A stretch of 64,000 bases of DNA, taken from positions 15,500,001 to 15,564,000 of the forward strand of contig CM082578.2 of NCBI GenBank assembly GCA_040954595.2. The letters run 5' to 3'. The notes under the pieces are model-generated. The model was not told where the DNA came from, made no database searches, and saw only the letters and a list, made by a program, of their open reading frames with translations. This DNA comes from Balanoglossus misakiensis. Taxonomy: Eukaryota; Hemichordata. Position numbers and translations under genes: made by a program. Positions 22,277 through 34,700 of the stretch are shown piece by piece (the stretch's first letter is position 1; the number at the start of each line of letters is the position of its first letter).

Positions 22277-25200
22277 TCAATCAGAAGGTACATCAAGAAT
22301 TTCTCTCAAAAATACAGTTGCATATGATGATGGCTGAAGGATGAAGGAAAGTTTGATAGCAGCACTGCATCGCTCTTTATTTTTCTCAGCAAATTCCGTT
22401 TGATGTTTTGTCGGCATGTCTGTTCCCAACTTTTCATCACCGCCGTCTGCATGTTCGTCAACACCCTGCATGAGTTCCCAGCTCAGATTTTGGGGCCAGG
22501 CCACAAGTTTTCTGTAGTCTCCAGGAATGTTCAGTTTCAAACAGGGTACCCTGAACTGGTCCAATCTGATGCCGTCGGACTCAAGCAGCTGATGGTATCT
22601 CTCACTCAAATGGTTTGTTGGCATGGTAACACTGTTGCCAGGTAACGGTAGTACAACATCCTGGATGGTATAAGTCTCTGCTAATATATCTTCCTCAGTG
22701 ACGGCATGTATCTGTTCAAAAAGAATGAATTAGAGAAAAAATGGCTTCAATGACACTATTTTACCATTTGATATAAGATTGGCAGTTACTCTATTCGATA
22801 CTTCATCCTTACTTAATTAAATCTGGAATACTTGATCTCATTCATAAAATATTACCTCAAAATAATTTTCAGAAGAACACTGCACCTAAAATTTATACCA
22901 AAATGATAAACACATAATATCAAGTTATAAATATCAAATTGTTATTTCAATGAATCTTTGGAGAAGTGACTGATATGAACAACTACCTTGGTTTTACCAT
23001 CTCCATCGTGAACCTCCACAAGGTCACCTTGAATCACCTGACATCCATTAGTCTTGACCCGATAGGTGGCCATGCGATTCCACACCAGACTGCAATAGCT
23101 GTGGACATACATAATTCTCATGGAGTGTGGGATAGCCATCAGGGCCTTTACGAAACCATCTTCATCTTGGCCATGTCTGTGTAGTGCCTTCAGGATCATA
23201 CACTCTCTGCTCTTAAACTTTGGCATCATCTGGAGAGATTGTTTAGCGTTGCGTGTTGTGTGCCAGTGTCGCTTGGCTGCGTTCACAGGGTCTTCACCTT
23301 TGGCTGCCAGCAATATGAGGTCCACTGCATCTCTCTGAATGGAAAGAAACAAAGAAGTATTAAATAATATTGGTACATGTACATTGAAAATTTGAAGATG
23401 AATAGCAAATGATAACATGTTCTGATTGATCTACCATAAAAAATAATCCAATTACCATGTTTCCTTTCAGCAAGGCCAGTCCTACCCTGTCTGCTGTCCC
23501 AGGACTCTCCAATGCTCCAAATCTTTGGTTTCCATAGTAATTCACAAATCCCCTTTCCTGGGTAAAGAATGATTCAAAACAACATGTCAAGGCATCGTGC
23601 CACTTTCTGTACCAACTCATGCAAACAGCAGCATGACTTCTGACATATTACTTAATATGTGTGTCACCATATGTGCTAATTGGCATATTTTATTTCTTGG
23701 TAATTGGACACATACTATAAAGTAGATGAAAACTTACTTTCAAACTTCAAACGAAATGGAAAAAAGTAGATGAAGTCAATACATGTCAAAAGTTGTACAT
23801 AAAAGTTATGAAGATTATGATGATGCTAACCTGTACATTTGTAACAGCTGTGGAGATTAATTCCTGGAGCTGTGTAGCACTGAGGTGTGATTGCGTATGT
23901 ATTTTCACATCTCTGGGGAATGACTGGCTATGCTTTCTGACATCTCTGATTATAATATCAAAGCGATTACCAGCCAGGTTACCAAGCTGAAGAGGTTCAC
24001 TGCGCTGGTGTATATTTCCAATTGTGATATTTCTCAACATGCCTTGGATTTGCTGTAGTCTGTAAGCGGATATACAATTAGTGATATTTCAACTTCTTTG
24101 GAGGTGGTATGCAGGGCGCCCTCTTTCAGTCAGTAGTATGAATACTTTTTTTTCTTTCACAGTTTACATATTAGCTATATTAAATCAGTATTTCAGAACT
24201 ACAACTTCATTGCATAGCAAATCTCAGATTAATCTGATCAGCTGTTCATGAGATCTTGTGAACATCCCAGCTGGTTAAATACAACTTTTTTAGTACAATC
24301 TCTCACCTTGATGGAGTCACACCTTTGATCACCATACCCTGTGTAGTAACAGCTTTCTTGTCCTTAGTTCCAGCATAACTGATACAAGATGCTTGACTGT
24401 CTGTTGCCATGGCAATCTGTTGAATGGCATCCAAAGTCTCTATATCCTTCTTTTTGACCGTAAATGCTGAAATTACAAAATTATGGCAAGAACTAGTTTG
24501 CCCAGAGATGGCCAGTTAAATTGAAGGTTTCTCCACCCAGCCTAATTTTAAGTTTGCATATGTTCACTATATTGATTGCTGCAATCAGGATGATCAGGTA
24601 TGACAATAATAATGGCATACAATTTGTATTTACCTGTATAGACTGTCAAATCTGCTTGCTCATCACCAGAAGCCTTCCTCTTCTTTGCTTTATGTTTAAA
24701 TTTCTCCCGGAACCTCACAGAAATAGTAGTCTTTTCATTGGTTTGATTTCCACCTTTGAAGCTGCCAACAAATGTCTTACTTTCAACCATGGTACCAAAG
24801 TGCTTGGCAAGTAACCTATGAATGGCTGTTCTTTTCTCTTTTGATTCTCCAGCTGTCAGCTGTAAACAGGCATTGCAATCTTTGGTATCCACAAACAACA
24901 TCAGCTTATCTACCTCTTCTGCATCAAAAAGTGATCTGAATTCTTGATAAACTGGGTCAGGGGTCACTACAATTTCACTTCCAAGAGCTTGATCATGTCT
25001 TCGGTTGGTTGTTGTCTTCAAGTGTGGATAAAGTCTTTTCACACATTGGTGAATTTTGCATCTCAGCTCTTTTGACTCAAACACACCCAATGATAAGTGT
25101 TCTCCGTCCCAAGCAGGGTTGTCTTGGTAACAGTCACATTTATTGCCATGGTTGGTTTTGTGGTGTATAGAAAATGTTTCCAACATCATACAAGTGTTTT

Positions 25201-25666
25201 GATCAATATAGTCATTAATAGCAAACTGATGACCACTCAAATCTGGTATCTGCCAGATATCCGTACCTTTCATTCTTTGCATGGTTGCCGACTCATCCTT
25301 CCCCATTACTTTGACCAAATTCTTGTCACTTTCATCGCTCAATTTGACGCATTTTGCTGATTTATTGTCTGAAGCATCTTCGAGGCAGCTCGTAGAGTCC
25401 TCGAGACTGACAAGCCTTCCATTAACATCCAGTTCAGTGACGCAAAAGTCTTCACTAGTTTGCTTATATTTACCGATTGCTCTTTCATGATCAGAAAGAT
25501 AACATTCAATCCCCAGATTTTGCAGGAGTGTATCTGGATGAACGGGCACTTCCTCCATCTTGAGATAGCAGACTGGTCGCGATTGAAGCAGTCGACTACT
25601 TCCGGTATACTCCGAAAGCGAGGTTGGGCTAGCCCCGAACAAACTATACTTTTCAAGGGGCGACAT
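22277..25666 (-). CDS. PUS7L: PUS7L, pseudouridylate synthase 7-like (TruD family, 6 exons)
   Basis: Pseudouridine synthase of the TruD superfamily, 768 residues (human PUS7L about 701). Exons in transcript order: 25666-24634, 24466-24307, 24059-23831, 23557-23456, 23334-22987 and 22711-22277, all in phase. The N-terminal region contains SEDFCVTELDVNGRLVSL, which matches the start of the TruD core. The catalytic aspartate is in YAGTKDKKAVTTQ (Asp380). The hallmark GFVNYYGNQRFG segment is at about 477-488, and C-terminal GDYRKL and ATVFLREI close the fold. All catalytic signatures are intact. In-frame methionines downstream (MEEVPVHP, residue 37) could be the true start. The gene is divergent from CFAP54, with 227 bases between start codons. 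Confidence 0.92.
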
Positions 25667-25893
25667 TCATTTAACTATTCACGATCCTAATATCACATAG
25701 TTTCTCAGAAAACAATATTTTGGGCTTTGGTTTGGAAGTTATACATTTGAATTTCCAACAAAAATGAAGAATTTGTGTTTTTGTTAACGAAATTCAACCT
25801 CTCCTGAAAGGCATAATTCAAACTCTCCCGAAACGTACACCCCTAACACCGGTTTTTGAATAGTTTCTTCCTAGCAACAAGTTTGTTACCAAA
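25667..25893. promoter_or_regulatory. Divergent promoter interval, PUS7L / CFAP54
   Basis: Only 227 bases separate the two outward-facing ATG codons. No canonical TATA box is obvious at a useful distance. A CTAGCAACAAG segment at 25871-25881, close to the CFAP54 ATG, resembles the GTNRCC(A/T)NGNAAC X-box half-site bound by RFX factors that drive cilia genes. A full X-box was not demonstrated. Confidence 0.45.
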
Positions 25894-28800
25894 ATGGCGG
25901 CCGTGTTGCAGCATAAAGCTGCATTGTCGGTTAAACCGGCGGCGTCGACATTTTACAGTGACAAAAAGAATCCAGTGATAGCTGCATTCGAAGACGAATG
26001 TAAGCTATTTATCCAGTTTACAAGAAAGAAAGTTTCTCCTGGGTACAAGAAGAAACATGACGAGGCTTGTTCGCGCGGGTATGTACACAACGATTTGCAA
26101 CTTGACCTGGGCAACAGTCCTATGCTGGGTACAGCCTACACAACTTGAATGACATGTACATGTACTTTATGTACTAGTATGCAGTTACAAAAGAATTTTA
26201 GGATCAGTTAAGTAGGCTGACCACCTCGCTACCCTCATTTCTCAATCGGCCCTACCTAAATAATAATGGTATAGTCCCAGGGGATTAGGGACTGGTCAGT
26301 TTCATCAGCCGGGGGGGGGGGGGAGTAGATTCTATTTTGTGCATATCAAAAAGTGACTGACCACCCCTCCCTCATTGAACGTGGAAAAGTGGGTTCAACC
26401 CCCTTCCCCCCATCACCAAATTCCAGGGTGCCCCCCCCCCCCAGGAATCCACTGCGCCCCCAGGCCGAAGAAACTGAACAGTCCCTTAGATTAAAATATT
26501 CATTTTTATGTTTTGTATAAATTTATCTTTTTCCATGTAATTTACACATACCTAAATTTACCAATGTGACATGAACTGATTTTATAGATAGATAAAAATA
26601 ATAAAATATTTTGATCTTCGCACGTCATGACATTTCAATGATTTATGAAAAACTGTTGATTTTACTTAACAGTCCTGATATGTTGTTTGGATTGTGGAAC
26701 AAATATGAAGCCAGACTACCCAGAATGCTATACGTTACAAAGCTTATTGAAATGGGAGATTTCTTGGTGTCTGTCAAGGTAAGTCATTGTGAAAACACTG
26801 TTTTTTGTTGATTTTGATAAAGGAGCTAATGATCCTGGTACTGTCAAATCGTGAAAAACATACATGTAGGACTATAGCATACTTACATAACATTTGCTGT
26901 AATGTAAAACAGGTATGATAGTATGACAATATGTAATATGAAATGACTTTAAAAGTGAAAGCAATTATTCTCTTAGTTTTTAAAAGTAAAAAAATAACAA
27001 TAACATCTTTTGAGTTGGCGTGAAGGTAAAAGCGCTTTGTAAAATTTGGAAGACACTTACAGATACTGTACATTGTCAGTTTCACCCTTCAATACATAAA
27101 TTGGTTTCTATAGCAATAAGCAGTATAATAGTATTGCTGTTTACTGTTGTCAAATTTTATCCTAAATTCAATGTTATTAAAATGATTAAGATTCGGAACC
27201 GGTCAACCCTAGGTACCTGTATGTGTACCACTTTATTGCACACAGTGAAAACATTGAGGTAATGGTACATGTATATTTCCAAAATAATGCATGTGTGCTG
27301 GGGTAATTTTTATCCTACAGGAATACAATATGGCCTTGTGGCAGTGCTATGGTCGTTACTTGGACCAGTTTGGTGATCGACACATAGAAGATATAACTGA
27401 CATTGAAACAGTGAAAGAAATCTTCTTTCCTGGTGGAATGGAATCTGAAGATGCAAGCTTGACTGTAAGTGCCCATTAGGAATCATGTAGATCATAAATA
27501 AAATTATCAGAACAAGTTATTTTGCCTCAAAACTGAACTTTGATGTCTGGTCACAGTATATAATTTCCACCAGATTAAAATAAGCCTGGTATTTCTAACT
27601 TCTCCCAACTATTCTCTCTGACAGTTCCGTGCCCTGTATGGCAAAAGTATTTGCAACTACCAGGTGGTGTTGATGACTGATCCGAAACTACAGAACACTC
27701 AGTCTGTAACCAGATGTATCAGTATTCTGTCATTTCTACGACTCATAACCCAGGTGGTCCTACCCAAGGAGCCTCTCTGTTGGTTGGTCTACAATGGTGA
27801 GTTAGACAAGCATGCAAGTAAACGGTGCATTTATGCTGGTCAAACTTGAATTGAGAAACCCAGAGGAGTACAAAATCCTAATGAATCTAGGCCTTTATGG
27901 GACGGAAAGATTAGAAAATTGCAGTCTATATCAAAAGGTGCTACATGTACTATTAATTTGTGTTTTTCACCCCAGGTACAATCCACATCTACAGTGTCTC
28001 CAGACATTTGATGACCTTAGGTCACTCTGCAAGGGTAAGGCCAATTTTTCATTCCTACTGTGGTGAAAAGGGAATGTGATTTAGCAGTAAAATTCTTTTT
28101 ATACTGAACTGTGTGTTGCCAGCATTTTCTTTGGTACATGTAAGAGCCTCCAAGAGAAAAGTGTACATGGATCTTCACAGTTGAACGTTACTTTGGCAAA
28201 TTTTGCTTGAAGAGAAATTTGCTTCAAGTGTTGGATAATGACCAGCAGTTTGCAAAATTGGAGATGCACACAAGGTTGCAGGGATGGAGTTATGAATTGA
28301 TCATTTTGTTTTGTAATGACAGGTTTTGGAATATCTGCTATGGGGTTGCATGTGTATGGAGGCATCTGTGCCACTGATGGGAGTCAAGTATCTTCTGTGG
28401 AGAACAACCTTGTACACTGCTGTGTGTCAGTGTTACTATGACACCAAGGCTGCTCATCATGCAGAGGTGAGAGAGACACATACTTGCAGGTCACATTCTA
28501 ACAACACACACAAGCATCAATATAAATGCAAATTCATATAACATGTGCACGATTTCTTTGTATATGTGATGAAGAAAATTTGGAAAATGATAAAAATAGT
28601 ATAGAATTTTTCCTTTTATGTTTTTGTTCAACGGTCACATTAAACAGTTGCTCAATTGTATTGTGTTTTTTGTCTGCAAGGAAATTCTTTGTCACTTCAC
28701 AGCAAGAAATATCAGTGTTTAACCTTTTTTTTTCATCAACTACACAACAGATGTTTGCAAGGAGAGCTCTTGGCAAAATAAATGAACTAAGTCAGCTGGA

Positions 28801-31778
28801 GAAAATGAGTTCAGCACCAGCTAGTCTTGAACTTGAAGCTGTCTTCAGACAAGCAGCTGTCAAGGTATGTCACTCACATAATTTCTGTCAGTCTTGCTTT
28901 TTACATGTATAGGTATGTCCTCATAATAAAGATACCAGTAAGGTTGTCAACAGATTAAAATGATGAGGTGGTTTTTCACGTGTCATGTAAGCTAAAACTA
29001 GGTATGGTAATTATGTGTTTCTTTGTAACTTTTTCAAAAGATTGGAGTGATGGTGTACAAGAGGGGAGTGTTTGAAACCAGGAAGAAACCCAAAGGCCTC
29101 TTGAGACCAAAGACAAGGAGTAATCTGAAAGATGCCCAATCTGTAAGTACAAAGTAGAGGTCAAACCCCCGCATGGCAATCTCGCGTCTGAATGGACTAC
29201 ATGCATGCCATTCCATGCATATCATGTGTGACGATGTGCATGCATATGCATGTGCACATGCTTGCTTGCCACAGTATCGGCGCAACAAAGTCTTGAACAC
29301 ACTGCGACCCCCCAAAAAAATATTTTCTCAAGAAACGCTTGGAATAAATATTCACATTATGTCTACAACATAATCACAATTATCACTCGCCACTTCCGCG
29401 AAGCTCACTGTCTTTTTTGCATGTTTCATTAAACTTTGCATTGACTGCTGTTATATTCAATCACCTACAACATTGATAATATCACATTTCATCGAAAACC
29501 GCACTAACAGACTCTTGCTACATTTGCATGTTTTATTTCAGTCACACAAGACCAAAGTTTGACAATTTTCACACACACTCACTCTGCCACTGTGCATTAT
29601 CATACAATCACAATTGTTGCAGTCGCACGAATAACATGTACACTACAAACACACTAATTACATTTCTACACATGATTTTATATACCTCCACAAGTACAAC
29701 TCAGACATTAACACTTGATAACAAATTAATTGACAATAAAAAACATTGCACAAAACATATATCTACACCACATGCCAAACAACAGATAAGTCAGTCCATT
29801 TTTATTACATATTGTATTAACATACTTATTACCTTATTCCAGTAAAGTAAGCTATTCTCTGATATCTATAATTATTACTAACTTTATATTTTTCCCAATG
29901 TGCATACCTGGTAACGTATTTTCAGCTTGAACTTGAAAAGCAACTCGAAATAATTGTCTATTTTCAAATAATAAGCGAAGTGAGTCAACTGCTTCTAATA
30001 CCAACATTATTATCCACTGAACCTCGACCTATCCTGGACTGCTGGTATTTTCTGACAACTCATTGTTAACTTTGCACCTTTTTTTCCTCATTCTTGCATG
30101 TGCATGACAATATCTGGGTGTCTTTTTTGCATTTTTTTCTTTCTGTTTTTTTTAAACCCCTGCGTAACCACATAGCCTGTTGATGGCCATGCTCCCACAG
30201 TCATAATTGCGAGTGATGGCCGCCTAGTCTGGCGTAAGACTTCAAAACAGCGGCATGACGACATCGTCAAAAAGTTTGGGAATGTGAGTAAGGACGACAA
30301 AAAAAAGTACATGGGGCCTGTGTATCATGTGTTTGTCTGTATTTGTGTCATTGCTTAGGTTTAAGGTGAACAAGAGAGATGTTAAGTGGCTACTGCAAAG
30401 ATGCATTTTTTATGGCAAAGTATCGCTATTTTGCTTGTAAATAGCAAAGCTTTATACCTCAAAACATTAGTAACTTCATTTCATAGTTAGCTTCAGGCAT
30501 CATACCTATCACCCCCAATCCCTTTAAAAGGAATAGACCAACATAAGAAAAGGCTAGGATTATTCCATTATTTAGGGAATTTAGGGGTGACAGGATTAGA
30601 TTTGATTATAGTGCAGAAATAACAATGGACACATGTAAGTTGTAAGTACTTGCATGTGGTACTAACGGTCACATTTGCAGCACCTATAGAAGTCATCTTA
30701 TATTCTCTCTTTTATCTGCAAGGCCCTTGCTCTCAAATAAACTCAACATGTGCATCTATTGTTTTTGTACACTCTGACGTCCATACAACCCTGATTGTTT
30801 GTTTGTGTTTTTATTTTCAATACTTTGAGTATTACTGTGCATTATCCTTCAAGACATTGTTTTACTTTGTTTTGTTTGTGTGCCCAACTCTGGTCCTAAC
30901 TAGACTGGTGCTAGCCAAAGACTATAACTCAGAAAAGACTACAGTTAAAGAACCAGTACATTGTTAACCCTTTCACCCCCATACATGGGTATGTGACTGA
31001 CCATATCACAGAAATAAACAGGGTCAGACCATTTTATGGGGGTGTAAGGGTTGCATGTAAATTTTCTGAATCTTGTTCCACCCATTTGGAATGTCTGTTA
31101 TGACATGGTTTCATAACCTTTATAAAAAATCTCATTCAAGCATTCGCTTCTCACATTTCCTATGTTACACCCATCTGATATTAGTAAAAAGTATATAAAT
31201 TACATGTATAGGGCATTTTACATTTCATACACTATGGACATATTAAAACAAATATGGAACAAGAATCAGAAGAATTTCAAGTTTTTTTGGTAGTCCAACC
31301 GGGTTTCAGTCTTTGATGTTGGAAGCTTGTATTGTGTTTGTGAATATCCATTTGTGATGAATTTTCCAGTTTTTACTGAGACTTTGATTTTTGAGGTTTT
31401 GATTGGAAAATACCATTCACTGAAATTGAATCTTACAAAAACAATAATCAGTGATACTACATTCACTCCACATAAATTCTTCTGTGGTGCATAAGATTTT
31501 ATATGGTGAATGCAGTCAAAGATAAGCATTCTAAAAAAAGACAAAGCGTCACCACACGACTTATTACTTATTGCAGCTTCCATGGCCTCGTACGCCTGCT
31601 GAGAAACTACTAGCTGACATGTTTGAAGGCAGTGCTGCACAGTTCCTGGCCATCTTGGAGACCATCTCAGACAGTACACGCCGCACACTGCTGACAGGTC
31701 CACCAGCTGCAGAATCGGATGATCATATCTTGGATGTGTTTTCTGAGTTATTCTTTGCTGGTGTGGAACTCATCTCAG
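25894..31778 (+). CDS. CFAP54: CFAP54 exons 1-10 (residues 1-445)
   Basis: Exons: 25894-26078, 26673-26778, 27321-27464, 27625-27796, 27976-28034, 28323-28466, 28751-28864, 29041-29142, 30176-30283 and 31577-31778. This is the most conserved N-terminal part. Exon 9 (DGHAPTVIIASDGRLVWRK) sits alone between introns of about 1.0 and 1.3 kb; it is assigned because its phase and acceptor fit and the next exon begins LPWPRTPAEKLL, a family segment. The long introns hold small fold-back elements. Confidence 0.88.
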
Positions 31779-34700
31779 GTATCTACTCAGAAATGTATTG
31801 GTAGTAAATGTCAATGTTTCAGATCATCGTCTTGTTGTGTATAAGGAGAATTCGCTGAAAACAGAGGAATATCAGAAAACATTTTTCCATCGATGTGTGC
31901 TTTAATTCTTTCAGGTGGTGGCGGACATACACCCCGCAGTCCCCAGCAGTCATCTGAGGCCAGCTTGTTTGGAGTGGCCCAGGGGAGAACCCTGATAGAC
32001 ATGGCCACCAGAGGAGAAGATGGCATCTCGCTCAGCTCTGTGGTCAAGTTTGTCAAGTGGGCATATAACTATGAGCAGTGGGAGACATTTGATGCACTGG
32101 TAGAGATTACCCTGGAACATATCAAGGTAGGCTACCCAAGGCATGAAAATTTATTGCTGAGGAAAACTTTTACCATAGCTGGCTTCAATGAGCTTGACAA
32201 CATTTTACATAAGTATTTAATACACAGTCAAACATGACTATGGTAGCAGTCAAGGGACTTTCCAAAACTGGTCTTTAAAGACAGGTGGCCTATATAGACA
32301 GGTCAGTAAATGTACAACCTGTAGACTGCACAGGGACTGTAATACAGTGGGCACTGTAGAGAAGTTTTCACTACATAGATGTGACCACCAACACAGGTTT
32401 GACTGTAAGTTTTCAGGGCCAAAGATATTACATACAAGTGCGCAAACTGATGTGTGGATGACTGTTTGAGTTTGCTTAATACAGGAGCTTGATGACCAAC
32501 GTTATGCTGGAGATCAGAAGACGTTAGAAATCCTGCTAGCCATGGAGCCTCTGAATCCAAACAGGAAGTTCAAGAAAGCAGTGTCACATGTTGAAGAAAG
32601 TAGTCAGAGTGATGGGGCCCTGCCACAACCCCCTACACAAGGTAAGACACAAGCCATAATCTGTATTACCACTACACCTAACACGTTTTGAATAAGTAAT
32701 TTCTGGGATCATTAAATTGATTGGAAAATTAACTACCGGTACTCCAATCAGTTTTGGTCCGTAAGTATACAATGTAGATCCTGACTCAGATTCTCAGTGA
32801 GGTCTTGTGTTTCTTTCATCAGCATCTCAGAGATCTACAGCTGCTGTGGGTCACCATGATGATATGATCAATCTGGCTGAGTTGCTGTATTCCTGTACCA
32901 GAGAGCCTGAAGGGGTGAGTACAAAGTCAAGAGAGACAGTGAATGAAGCTATAGACTGGGTAGAATATATACCTACAGTGGATGCAAGCATTCTGAGGTT
33001 GTGTATATTGACTGTAGTTTCTTGAGCACTCTAAATCAAAGTATCTTTGTTTTCTGATACAAGGTGCATGTTGACAAAGACATGGTGGTGGATGCTACAC
33101 TGTACTTGTGGAACAAGTGTAAAAACACGTTCCAGAAATTCCAGACTGGTGCATCTGATAGTGGCAAGTATCTTCAGAGGATGGAGAATCCCGGAAAGGT
33201 GAGATTGCCACACACACATTTAGTGTCACTGTGTCATGAAATGTTGTCTGTGAATGGAGGACGTGCTTTGATGTATAAATGTACATGTTGTAGTAACAAC
33301 ATTATCAGATGTCTCATCCAGGCATCTGTTATAAATGTGACATTACAATTGGCACAATTTGATATGCGATAGCTTTTCCTAATATCCACTTCTGTTTCCC
33401 TTTCAGTGGGTACACATACTGAGTATTGTACATGAGGTGATGTACTGGTGTGGAATCTGTCTGGTGGATCCGGCCGTCACAGCTGAAGTTGCCCTCCGAT
33501 TGGCCTTGGTCTTGGAAAACAATGTCAGTAGTGATTCATCTGAGAGAGCTCAGTCGGGTGAGTAAAGTAATGGATTTCAGTCACTAATATGACATAGATA
33601 CTCTTGTGAATGTCTGACATCTGTATGTTGCACATTGCAGTTCTAATTTGTACAGTTTACAAAAAATGAACAGGCAATAACTTCTGCATGTACCAGTACT
33701 TGTGTCAGAACATTTATCCACAAAGGAGTTATACGTTTAACAATAGTACGTGAGGCATTTCCATTTCTTTATACATTTCATAACTATTTTGTGTTGACCA
33801 GGTAAAGCCAAGAGTAAGAGTGGGACAACAGCACCAGTTGTAGACACAGGATCTGTGACAGGTCGAATGTCAGCTGATATAGATGAACAGTCTGTATCCT
33901 CAGCTGTGGCAAAAGGTGAGATGTGTAATCACAATGGATTGGGTAGATCTCAACTTTCCATGGTAACTCTGGCACATGTGACTGTATACCTTTAGAACTT
34001 TGCCCCTGAGTAAATGATCAATTAAAAGTGTGTTTTTTTCCTGTGTTTTCTTAGATTCCTCTGGTGGCAAATCCCCAACTAAAAGTATCAGCAGCGATGT
34101 CGGGAAACCTCCAGCATCTGTCTACTCGTCATTCATACTGCAACAGAATGCCAAAGATCAGTTGATGTTGGCCAGGGACATCTTGGACAGGGCATTGCAA
34201 GGCATCTCTGACGCAAGGCAGGCCGTGGCACTCACTGATGGGAAATCTATCGCAGATGTGGGCTGGGTCAAGGTGAGTCAGACTTACGCTGAACAGAGAA
34301 GCCTAGTCAGTGATTCAGAACCTGTTTGTATTGCCAATTTTGCTGTAACTTGCATGCAGAATACATGTACCATATATGTACATATATACTAGTACCCAAA
34401 ATGACAGTAATATGATTTTTATGAGTTTCCATTTCATTCCATGCAGGAACTCAATCCGGATGACTTCTGTCTAGATTCTGAGGAGAAAGACACATCCACA
34501 GAGAAACCTTTGGAGAGTGCTGATGCCGTCCGTAATCTCATCATGGATCTTCACATGGAGTTGATGTTCATGTATCATCGCGTATGTTTGAAATTGTTAG
34601 CTATGAAGCCTGAAGTTGAGAAGAGTAAGAAATCGAAAACTGGCAAAGAGGTTTGTGTGTCTCTTTCTTCTCCTTCTTCAGATGTCTTTATGAAGTAAGA

